A stretch of 64,000 bases of DNA from Actinidia chinensis (taxonomy: Eukaryota; Streptophyta; Magnoliopsida; Ericales; Actinidiaceae). This document shows, piece by piece, positions 33,551 through 44,500 of the stretch. The stretch's first letter is position 1, and every line of letters begins with the position of its first letter. Where the stretch lies: positions 88,798 to 152,797 of the forward strand of contig VIGQ01000197.1 in NCBI GenBank assembly GCA_009663005.1, given 5' to 3'. Below the pieces are notes generated by a model, which did not search any database, was not told the origin of the DNA, and worked only from the letters and a program-made list of their open reading frames with translations. The position numbers and the translations under genes were made by a program.

Positions 33551-36101
33551 TTTTTAACTATAATTTTTTAGCTTCACTATGATTTATATTTGACACCAAT
33601 ACACCACAAATCTTGTAATCAATTCAGAACCCACTTTGATTTGAACACAAACTAGCTTATCTTGATTTTATTTTTAATTTAATCATCACTTGATTCAGAA
33701 TTAACCCCTTGATTCATAATAAGACCGTTGGCATTCATAATTAAATCATACAATAGAAGACTTGGCCTTATTTTTTATTTTTTATTGGTTGTTTGTTGTT
33801 TCTTAGCTAGATCTAAAGAAATGTTCAAAAAAATGATTGGTGGGAGTTGCAAGATCTAGAACGCCCTCCACAATCTTTGTTAATATATTGAAAGACTTGC
33901 AACTGCTAGTAAAGATTTGCTAGTGTTTTACTGATTATCAGTTCAAATCCTCTTAGAGCCGATAGATATTCGTTATGTCGTTAACTTAAAATTTTAAATT
34001 AGTTTCTCTTGAACTCAATTAAACTGAGTAGAAATACTGAGCTAATAAAAACAATACTTTTACTAATGCATAACACAAGCACTTGTAGATCGTAGACCAA
34101 TTTTCACCACCAACCTAATGGTTGCGCACTTTGTGGGTTCTTTGTCTCCAATATACTTCTGGGTTTCAATCAAAGAGAGACAAAGTGGTTCTTTTTGAGT
34201 CATTCTTGTAGCTTTTTTTTCTCCATTCCATCACACAAAATATTGTTTTAAATCTTACAATGATTGGATTGTTTTTGTTGTGTATATTTTGGGCATTTTT
34301 GAAGCAATAATTTTTCTCTTTCATAATTACTTTTGTTACCTCTTTTTGGGGACACTCAAAAAGAGAAGAGAAGCATTTGAGAATTGTATGTCGGACAGAG
34401 GTAGTCTATAATATAAAAATTAGTTCCAATACCATTATCTTTATTTGAGTTTTTAGACCCAGTTTGATCTAGTTTTTATTGAAAAAACCTAACTGTTTTG
34501 ATTTTTAATTTTTAGTATATTTTTTTACAGTTTGATCAAAATGTTATACTTTTTCGGTTCCTTTTTACGAGAGGAATCTGAAGATTTGTTAAAAAAAAAT
34601 TTAAAAAACCTAAAAGTATAAAGTTTTGAAAAATAGTCCAAAATTTTTATTACTTTTTCAAATATAGATAAAAAATTAAAATTTTAAACTTCTCTCGTCA
34701 AGGAGAAATCGAAAAAAAGTATGAATTTTGAATTGGTATTACCTAGTTTAACCTACAAGGTAAAGTATTGACTCTTATTTTTGTTTTCTATGATAATAAT
34801 TGATTTCATTTGTTCAATTGCACTCTGATAACTGAAGTAAATGTCCAGGATGGATCCCGTTAGTATAAAAAATGATGCATTGGTTGAGGATGTCTAATTT
34901 GCATCGGTCACTCCTCATACCCATGGCAAGTACCATGTGACCCTACCGTTCATTTTGTATTCAATTACAAGTCATGTATTCATGTTCTGTCACTTAATTG
35001 AATAACACATGAACATAAGAGCTATATTGATATTTTATCTAAAATATAAGGGTTGACTGCCACAATTAAATGTATAAGGTGTAAATGATATTTTAGTAAA
35101 ATACAAGGATAAAAACTGTAATTTGTCGGCAGAAAAAAACAGCTCACCGCGAAAATATTGGGTCACAACTCTGAAGTTGGACAAATGGGCTTGCAGGCTT
35201 GGCTCGTATCAGGCCCAAATACTAACGAGCCTCCACAAATCTTACTTGGAAAAATGGAATTAGGCCCAAGTAGGCCCAAGTCACTGCTTTCATTTCCGTA
35301 ATATCTGTTATTACTGGACTTCCTATATAATTCTTGGGTCTTGTTTATTTATACGAGGTCCTTTGCTTCTCGTCAAGACTTCAGATGCAATGAGATTTTT
35401 AATTGGTTTAGTTTACGATGTTTTCGTAGTGAGTTTTTTAATTATTTGTTTAAAATTCATAATGGCGAGAGGAGTATGAATGATTTTATAATGAAGAGGT
35501 CTATTACATTGAAGTTATACCGTTTTACATTAAAACTATGTCATTTTACGATTTTTATATGTATATATATATTATAATGAAGAGGTCTATTAACACTTGA
35601 ACTATATATATATATTAATTTTTTCGCAAGATACAATAATTTTCATACAAAAATCAATGCCAAACAATTCATTTTTTAATATCATTTTCATTTTTAGTGC
35701 ATTTTTGTGATTTTTTTTTTTTTTAATTCAGTTTGTGTTAACTATAGATAAAACTTAAACTTAAACTATTATTACTATTTTTTTCAAAAACAAATCTCCA
35801 AAATTTAATTAACACCAAAATTGAAATATTTATTTTGCTTAATTTGGTTTCTTTAAAAAAAAAATAAGTTCTTTTTACTTCTTTAAATTCTTTAATCAAT
35901 TCGGTAAAATTATTGTATGACACGTATTTTAGTGAAAATCTGCATAGTTTTAGTGTAATGGATCTCTCCATTACATGGGTGTAATAAAAATGATCAAATC
36001 CTGAGTAAAAATGGTAAACGTTTTGTTTAAATTGAAAAAAATGATAAAGACAAAAAATATATATATTTTTTCTCCATATATTAGTTAATTTATTGTCTAT
36101 A

Positions 36102-36957
36102 CCATAGTTATCAAAACGAACTGGTGATTAAAACGGTCAAGGCATTCGGTTCAATGGTTCAGTGGTTCAAGCCGGTTATATAATAAACTAATATAAAAAT
36201 AAAAATATATTAAATAAAAATAATAATTTAAAACAATTATTAAATGGGATAAAAGATACTCTTTTTATACAATAATTTAATAATACAAATAATAAAATAC
36301 TATAAAAGAAAATACAAAAATATATAATTATAAAATATTCAAGGATTGATTTCTTTTCTTTTCAATTAATATTTTTTAAACTATATTATTGGTATTTTTA
36401 TATTCAAAGAAAAAAAAACATAAAATTTGTCAATAATGTGCATTATTAAGATAATAATGGCATTTATTTGTGTTTGCCTTTTATTTTTTTATTTTCTCCT
36501 ATACTTTCCTAGTTTTGATCTTATTTTTTATTTTTACATTGATTATTTTTGATAATACGTATCTCTGATATTATCTAATTATAATAAATAAATATTTAAA
36601 GATAGTGATTTGTATATATTTTTTAATTGCCACCTCATTTTTTATTTTTATAAACATAAAGTTTAAAAATTACTCGCTAATTAAAATACCAAATCAAAAC
36701 CAACAACCCAAAAATTAAAATTAAAAACCACTAGGCCACTAAATATTTGTGTTTTTTTTACTTTTTTCAAAAAATCGGCAGGTTCACTAAATACCGGCCG
36801 GTTCATTCAATGTTTTGAAAATACCAGGCCGGTTCTGCCGGTTCAATCAGGTTCATATGCATTTTCGGTATTTGAATTAAACAATCATGGTTCACTGTCC
36901 GGTTCCGGTTCAACCGGTTTGAACTGACGATTCGGTTCGATTTTTATAAACTTATGG
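36102..36957. mobile_element. 856-bp non-autonomous DNA transposon with CTATA target duplication
   Basis: CTATA occurs immediately before (36097-36101) and after (36958-36962). The element starts CCATAGTTATCAAAACG and ends CGATTTTTATAAACTTATGG, an imperfect inverted repeat. Subterminal regions are rich in CCGGTTCA/GGTTCAACCGG motifs on both sides of an AT-rich core. There is no open reading frame of note. Superfamily not determined. Confidence 0.65.
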
Positions 36958-37315
36958 CTATACTGGATTTTTCAGCAAGTATTAAATGTGTCGCATTGAT
37001 ATATTTTATTTAAATTAAAGATAATCTTTTTTTCTTATTCCAACCGAAACAACACAATAAATGGAGCCCATCGTCTTATCAATTCTCGTAAGTAGTATAC
37101 TAGCATATCAAAAGTCAAACATGATGATTAAATTTCAGAAAATGGAGTAAGAATAAACTACGTTTTCTATAAAAAGAAAAGAAATTTTACGTGGCCGAAA
37201 CCCATGAAAAAGGTATTAAATTTCAGCGAAAAACGAGTCGTAGTATCCGCAATTTGGGTTCACAAACAGGATAAAACCTTATTGATATCTCTCGCGCTAT
37301 TACCCCCAAACCAAA

Positions 37316-37403
37316 GAGAGCCTTCGTCCTCCGCAGAGGAGAGAGCAATCAGGTTTACTCCTCCATCTCCATCTCCATCTCCATCTCCATCCTCCTTCGG
37401 AAG
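37316..37403 (+). promoter_or_regulatory. Probable 5' UTR exon of the FLX-like gene
   Basis: A pyrimidine-rich leader-like stretch with (CTCCAT)5 at 37361-37390. It ends AAG|GTCAGA, a possible donor. The next good acceptor before the coding start is TTGATAG|GG near 39947-39949, ten bases before the ATG at 39959. This would make a 2.5-kb 5' UTR intron. It is inferred from position and composition only. Confidence 0.35.
37361..37390. repeat. (CTCCAT)5 microsatellite
   Basis: Five hexamer units in the likely leader of the FLX-like gene. CT-rich repeats are common in plant 5' UTRs. Confidence 0.9.
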
Positions 37404-38080
37404 GTCAGAACTGACTTCCGATTCCTCATACATATTATTTTCCATAGCTTTCCGATTCTGAATTTTAGGGTTTCTGTTCAATAGTTGTTGATTCTTTTAC
37501 ATCCTATATATACGTGTGGACTAGGATTGCTTTTCTAAACTACAAACCGTTTGGTTTCCGAGAAAGCTCAGGAAGATATTAGAAAAGGAGGAACGAAGTT
37601 TCGATCTCATTCTTACTGTTACGTGTTTAGCATACTGAAATTTTGGTTATGTTACTTGTATGTCATAAATGAAAAAGAAAGGTCAAGTCAACTAGATGAA
37701 ATAGGTCTTTTCTGTTGCATGCAATGAAAAAACCCAAAAATCTTGATTATTTTTTATTTTAGCTAATTTTTTCCGCAGTTTCTGATCAGTCAAAAGTATT
37801 TTTTTTTTGTTCCTTTGAGTTTCTTTTTCTTTTTTGTCTTCAATTTGGGAGGAGTTAAAAAGATTCTTCTAATTGGGATCTTTCAGGGATGAGCTCCCAT
37901 CCACATCTCGTCTCTTGTGAGCCCCACCCCCAAGCCCACAGTGATGATCTGATCAGTTCATCTCGTTGTTGAACCCACAGTGAAGGTCATTCATGCAAAC
38001 AATAAGCTTTTATTGAACATGCATAATGTATATACACAAGGACAAATTGCATTTTGTTTTATAAAATGGATGGTTTATAT

Positions 38081-38084
38081 CCGT

Positions 38085-38115
<31 letters not shown>

Positions 38116-38670
38116 CAAAGCCTGTGGAGCCTCAGGCGCTTTGGCGCCTCGATGCGCGCGCCTTATCAAAGTGAGACGAACATTATCGACTTAAAAAAAA
38201 TATAATCTACGTTTGATAGAGGAGATAAGGCGCAATCCATTAAAATAGCAAATCACAAATGTCTAATCTAACCCAAAAAAATTAAAGTAGTAAATCATCC
38301 AATCATCATATAAATAATAAAAAGAAAAAAATTAGATAAAACAGAAAAATAAAAAATAATAACATAAGCAATTAAAAAAAAGAAGAAAAAATAGAAAAAA
38401 ATAGAAAATAGAAGAGTATTGTACAATATTTCTTATATGGGAGAATAAAGAGAGAGACTGAGAAGAGAGAGAAGCGGCGCTTACCTTCGTGCGACGGCGA
38501 TCAAATTAGCGACATCGATTAAATCTGAGAATCGCATGAGGCGCGCGAGGAGCATGAGGTGCGCGCCTCAGCGAAGTAGTTGCGCCTCGACGTAGCCTCA
38601 CCTACGTCGAGGCGCCGTGCGCGCGCTTTACTGCACCATAAGGCGCTAAGGCGCGCACCTCTAACAAAAC
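38081..38670. mobile_element. 590-bp Mutator-like non-autonomous element with 10-bp target duplication
   Basis: TGGTTTATAT is present at 38071-38080 and 38671-38680, directly bracketing the element. The ends carry GGCGC/GCGCC-rich sequence with weak inverted similarity (TGTTATTAAAGGCG against TGTTAGAGGTGCG). Strong hairpins lie near both ends: 38100-38160 (GCATCGAGGCGCCAAAG against CTTTGGCGCCTCGATGC) and 38582-38615 (14-bp arms GCGCCTCGACGTAG). The core is AT-rich. A 9-11 bp duplication is typical of Mutator-like elements. It sits in the presumed 5' UTR intron of the FLX-like gene. Confidence 0.72.
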
Positions 38671-39958
38671 TGGTTTATATTTATAATTACATCAGCAATT
38701 CATTTTATAAAATCAAATGCCATTTGTTCATATGTTTATAGATGTCTAATAAAACTCATTTCTTTGCGTGTATGACCTTCACTGTGTGGCCTACAATCTC
38801 AACAAGTTCAGATCATTGGTATGGGCTCCAACGTGGGACCCGCAAGAGGGGTATGATGAGATGGGGATCAACTCCCCTTCATACCTCATCTGTACATACC
38901 TCAGTGATTCTATTAATGTGACTATTCAAGCACTTTAATATGGATCTTTGTTGTACTCTTCATTGGATCGCCTTTTGCTACATGCTTAGTTGTTTTGTTC
39001 TTATTGGTTGTTGGAGTCCTTCAATTGTTTGGATTATGTATGGCCTTGGTACCTTCTTTTGTGATTTGGGGTTGCTTTTGGAGATGGTATGGATTTGTGG
39101 CTAGAATGTGTTATATTTGCTATTGGTCAATGGTTGATGCCTATTTAGAATGGGAAATCCAGGATGTTTGTAATAGTTATTCGACTATCCCTTCAAACCC
39201 TGCTTATGGAGCTTAAACAGCTTGATCACTTAAGTTTTTAAGAATTAAGTATGTTTTCGGACACTCCATAGAAATTAGTTGCATGCACTGTCATTTTTGT
39301 ATAATTTACTGCTATACATTCAATGTCCCCGGGGGGGCTTTTTTTTTACTGTGACCTGTTTTTAGTGAGTCCATGGACGAGAAGTTCTGGGTTAAACGTA
39401 GTAGGCCATGGACGGTGACTCAAGACCCCGTGGTAGATTAGATTGATCTGCCAGGGGGTCACCTGTTTCAGTCTGTGCTTATAAATTGCTTCAGTACAAA
39501 ATAAGAAACAGTCTCTCCAACACGCAAATGGTTGGGTCCAGCCTGGGGGACAAGTTTATAAATTTAGTAGCTTTTGATTGCAGTTGATTGTACATTAGAA
39601 TTCTCTTAATTTAATGATGACAATTTTGGTTAATACTATTATGATTACAACGGCCCTGCTAAAATTACTTGTACTCGTTCAATTTTTTATTGGTAATCAA
39701 CCCCACCCCCCAAAAAAATGTCATTTCAATTTTTAATGTCATTTCAATTTTTCTTGTTTTTTAGCCCCAACAAACCAAAAGCTACGGTATATTACAGTTG
39801 TACATAATCTTCGTACGATGTTTGTTGCCTGTTGTCCTTTCACACCCCCTGTACTTTTCGATCATGACTTATATTGTTAATTTGTTAGATGAGAAGTTAC
39901 GGTATAATTAACAGTTCTGTTGTTTCACCTCCTCTTTCTCTTGATAGGGAAACTTAAA

Positions 39959-41555
39959 ATGGCTGGGAGAAATCGCATGCCTCGTGATGACTTTTGACAA
40001 TCGGCGTGGGTATCCCCCAGAAGGACCTCTTATTCGGGGTCGTTTGCCTCGGCCTATGCCACCTCATCCTGCAATGTTGGAGGAAGAACTTGAAATGGCA
40101 GCATGCTGAAATCCAGAGGCTTGTGGGTGAAAATCGGAGGCTGGTTGAAGATCGGATGGTTTTGCGGCATGAGCTGGGTGCTGCTAGGAGGACCTGCATC
40201 TCATACATCGTGCCATTGCTGATATTCGCACAGAACAAGAAATGCATTCCAGGGAGCTTATTGAGAGGGGTCTGAAGCTGGAAGCTGATCTTCGTGCTTC
40301 CGAACCTCTGAGAAATGAGGCAGTGAAATTGCGTGCTGAAGTTAAAAAGCTGAATACTACTAGGCAGGACCTAGCTGGGCAAATTCAGAACCTCACTCAA
40401 GACCTAGCGAAGTTGAAAGCTGATAACCATCAGATTCCACTTTTGAGGTCTGATATTGATGGACTGCACCAGGAGCTTATGCGTGCTAGGTTTGTGGCCT
40501 GATTATTGCTTAATGTATCCAGTATAAAGCCCATATATACTGCCTTCTCTTTAGCTTTAACTGCAGCTGTTGTGGTAGTAAAGGATCAGCCCCTGAACTG
40601 ATAACACGAAAAAAAATTCTTGCAGAAATGCTGTTGATTATGAAAGAAGGCAAATATAGAGCTGATGGAACAGAGACAAGCAATGGAGAAGAACTTGGTG
40701 TCCATGGCACGTGAAGTTGAAAAACTACGTGCAGAACTTGCCAATACTGATGGCAGACCTTGGGCCGCTGGTATGGCATCATTTTTTTTTGCTTTTTCAC
40801 TGTCCCTTTTGTTGTTGATAAAAAAATTGTAACATTGTGTAAATTAAAGGAAATTGGTGTGTACTTTTTTGAATGCTTGAGGAGATTATTGAGAAGGACT
40901 GCATTGATATTAAAAAAACGCGGAATCTTTTATAAGTGAAATTTCTAGATAGGAAACTCACCTGAATAGTTCTTTTCTTTTTGCTGAAATTTAGCATCGC
41001 TTGATGCAATCCCTTATTCTTGATTTCTCTTTTAATTCTTTCCAATCGATACCCAATTTTGCCATTGGGGTTGTGAAGTCGTACTAGAGCAAGCGTTGAA
41101 CATTATTTGATATGTTGCCGGACGGATAATGTCGCAAGAAATAATCATTGATACATAATTGTTTATCCCTTCAACTCTATTTCAAATTCAGCTTCCTAGC
41201 TATCATCAATAATTGCACAAATGGAATGGCTTGTCTGTGCTATTTCTCTCTGCTTATTCTAGTGATTTCTTTCTAATTTTACCTAATTGCTGGTGGATAA
41301 AGGTGGAGCATATGGGATGAAATTCAACAGCCCTGACGGGGGGTGCCCAGCACTTATGGAGACGGATACGGGGTTCATATGGTATCGATGCACATAACTT
41401 GGATAGTATGAGTTTTTGTCTCATTGCAGTTTATCTGTTGGACTAATATGTTTAAATTGTTTCTCAGGTGCTGCTGAAACCAAAGGGTCCTCTGTAATGG
41501 TTCGGGTTCTGCATCGTGGGGAGGACTTGACAAACCTCGGATGACTCGGCGCTGA
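39959..41555 (+). CDS. FLX-like (FLL1/FLL3-type) coiled-coil protein
   Basis: Protein of the FLOWERING LOCUS C EXPRESSOR-like family. Founding member FLX acts with FRIGIDA to activate FLC; the roles of this subgroup are less clear. Four coding exons: 39959-40489 ([12 protein letters not shown] start; [70 protein letters not shown]), 40626-40770 ([33 protein letters not shown]), 41303-41381 ([14 protein letters not shown]) and 41468-41555 ([13 protein letters not shown] tail ending RMTRR, TGA). The middle is long heptad-rich coiled coil, as in the family. The start is fixed by the conserved MAGRNR. About eight single-base indels interrupt the frame, for example a lost base pair after DDF and one near HAEIQ. 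The expected length of about 280 residues is otherwise preserved. The closest Arabidopsis match by memory is At1g55170. Confidence 0.83.
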
Positions 41556-44500
41556 GAGCTAGATCGAGTTGCATTGCAAATCAAGCACACCTTTGCTACT
41601 TGTTTGTCGGCTGTCCAGTATATGTATGGGCTAGGAGTGTTTAATTCTTACTATGTTTGTGTATCACAAAAGTAAGCTTCTATCTGATCCCTGTTGGTTA
41701 TCTTAAACAACTTTTAGGGGATTTAATGTGTTTTTCTTTACTGTGACTGATTGAGCTGCTGGTTCATTGGCTGAGATCATAACATATTAGCACCTTAAAA
41801 TCTGGCTATATATATACTTTATCGGTTATATTTACAAGTTTTTGAAGAAGCTAATTGTTTTAAGTAGCATGTTTCTTTATCCTAATTAGACTGGCTCTTA
41901 AGGAAACCACTCTGACCAATTTTATTGAGATTTATATTCTAGATTGAGTTATATGGATGCTGGAAGTATCTCTGACTGCTATTGGATTGTTCAGAGAGAA
42001 TTTGTTGGGGGGTCATGATAGTGAAGCTTCAAATTTAAGAGATGTTGAAGTATTGAAATTTATGGTGTTATTTTGTGCCACCCTAAATGTTCGTGTATGA
42101 GGTGTGCTGTTATTAGTGACATGGCTATTCATTTCCATTATTGGGCACTTTTTGCCTTCTTTTAGGGTTTTTCCTTCTGGATATTGTTGGTGGAGTGGCC
42201 CTGTTTCTTTTAATTGGAAATTTCTTTCAAATATGGATAGGTACGTGCAAGTTTTATATTGATTTGGAGATTAAGGAATGGTTGTTATTAAAGGACCGGA
42301 AAACCCAACTTGAAATACTTCTTCCTCTTGAAGTGCTGACTTTTTTAAGCATTCAAAACAATCACTTCTTATCAAGATGTGCGGTGGAAGTATATGGTCA
42401 AGGAGGTAGACACAAAGTAGTCTTACCAGGAACAGTAGACGACTGCTAATAAAAACCTGGCACTTCTATAAATTTGGACATTTTAGCATTCTCAAATGAA
42501 GTCTTGATAGGTAGAAAGATGTCAAGTGAAGTTTTTAGCAGTTATAATAGTTTGAAGTTCCATGACAAAAAGTTTGTGATAGTATTTTACATGATGTCTA
42601 TTAGTCATGCAGCAGAATAGTAGGATTGTGAGTAAGGAGACTTCACCTGGAGGCCTTTGATTAGTATGGTGAGTTATTTCCTTACATTTCCTTTTGCTTT
42701 GAGGTGGCATTTAAAGAGTGGATGGTGCTTTCGTTGCCCTCCGTGAAAATTGGCAATGTATGTAGTAATCCATAGTTTATTGGTACATGTTCATGTTTTT
42801 TTTATCACTCTCTTTCATTCCTGGGACCATGCTTTATTATACTATTTTGATAGTGTTGATTGGTGTGATCCATGTCTTTAAGTCTCTTGGTGTTTGGTGG
42901 AGCTGCTTCCAATGAAGTACTGCTGTACTCCACTGAACCTCTGGGTATGGTTCTTGTGGTGTTAATTATTGAAGCTAGTCTTTACAGTGTTGAAGTGTAT
43001 ATGTGGAGTTTGAGTGAGATATGAGCCTCCAACTAGTACAGTCAAGAATTTGGTGAAGTGTGCCCATATGAATTAGTCTTTGGAATCCCTGAGCTGGCTA
43101 GTGTATTGTGAGAGTAGATCTTGGAGATGCAAAATTTTGCTTAGGATGTTTTGGAATTTTGTTTAGTTTGTCAGAAGTTGGACCGATATGCGGTCTTTGA
43201 ATTAGTTGGACGCACACATTAGCAGTACATATCAGGGATGCCTTATGGGGACTTCCCCGGATGAGCTTATAATTCATATGTGCAGAGACCGAATATTGGC
43301 ATCACTAAACTCGGTACTCTGGGATTTTAGATTGAGGAGTTCACCATGTCTCATCTGACCTAACTTCACTTTCTAGGCTACGGTTATGCACTATCCTGCA
43401 GCTCTTGTTTCAGCGTGGTCTTTTTGATTGTTCATCCAATGTGTAGTTCTGCGATATCTTTCAATGGTGGAGATATTATGGACACCTTCATGGTAGATAA
43501 AGTTTGCTCCTTAACTCGTTAAAGGAGCCTGGAACATCTGAAGAATGGACGGTGCACGTGCCATGCAACAAGAACTTATAGGCAAGTATCCCGGTAAACC
43601 AGTACATGTTCTATGGATTTTTTTGCCTGAGTATGTTCGGTGGATTTTATGCATCCTGAATGTTTTTTGTATATTTATACTAGAATTTGTATTTGATCTA
43701 CTTTTCTTACTGCTTGCGTAAAGATCTACATATAGATACAATAGACTAGCTTGCTCCATAACTTTAATTAGATTTTCATAACACTGGTTCTGGTCTTTGT
43801 TCAATGTTAAAATTGTTAAAATTCTGTTCAGGTCCTCTGTTCCCCCCTCCCCTATTTACCTGAGGATTGTTTTAAGTCTTTGGGTTCAATGGTTTTTTCC
43901 TTTCAAGTTGAATTTTGTACCGTTATATTTCCTGTCCCCCCCCACTTTGATATGTTCGATGATTTGGGACTGTCTTTTCTAACTTCTCCTTTACTTATTT
44001 TTATTTTTATTTTTGTTTTGTTTTGTTTTGTTTTATTTCTTTAGCAACTTGTGATGACCTTTAAAAGTTTCTTGATTCATGAGAGTCCATTTGTTAGCTA
44101 GTAGTATCGCGATAGATCAGGTAAAGGTACCAGTAGAACAAAGGATGGTGTGGTGACTACAGTCTAGACTAATGAAGTTGAATTGTGGAACTTTTGAATG
44201 TGTAGGTATTGGAGATTTTGATTGTTCCTTGATGGGATTAATAGGTTACAAATATTCTGATGTGGCTACTAATGGAGGAGTCATGTACTTGGATGTCTCA
44301 TCTAATGTTCCAAATCTTTTAGCAAATAGTTCTTGTTGCTTTTGTTTTTGTGTAGAAATACCATACTGAGGGAGATGGGAATTCACAAGTGCCATGAACA
44401 ATGTCACTGGTACTTAATAGTAGATTGCTGTTAGGTGCCACAACAGTTGACAATTGTTCTCATTGTTTCAGTTGATAAAGGACAACCCTAGTTTTGGAAA

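Larger units (their letters stand above)
32653..37315. other. AT-rich spacer with two non-autonomous DNA elements
   Basis: No gene is recognisable. Elements at about 33190-33550 and 36102-36957 are described separately. About 34080-34800 and 35560-36060 are AT-rich, with T runs and no long frames. A pair of near-identical segments (GAAGAGGTCTATTA) lies at 35493 and 35579, inside a small local duplication. The region just before 37316 should hold the promoter of the FLX-like gene; I see no clear TATA box. Confidence 0.45.

Noticed and set aside
42141..42449. 102-codon hydrophobic frame
   Set aside because: No recognised family, no conserved neighbours, and similar frames arise easily in T-rich DNA.
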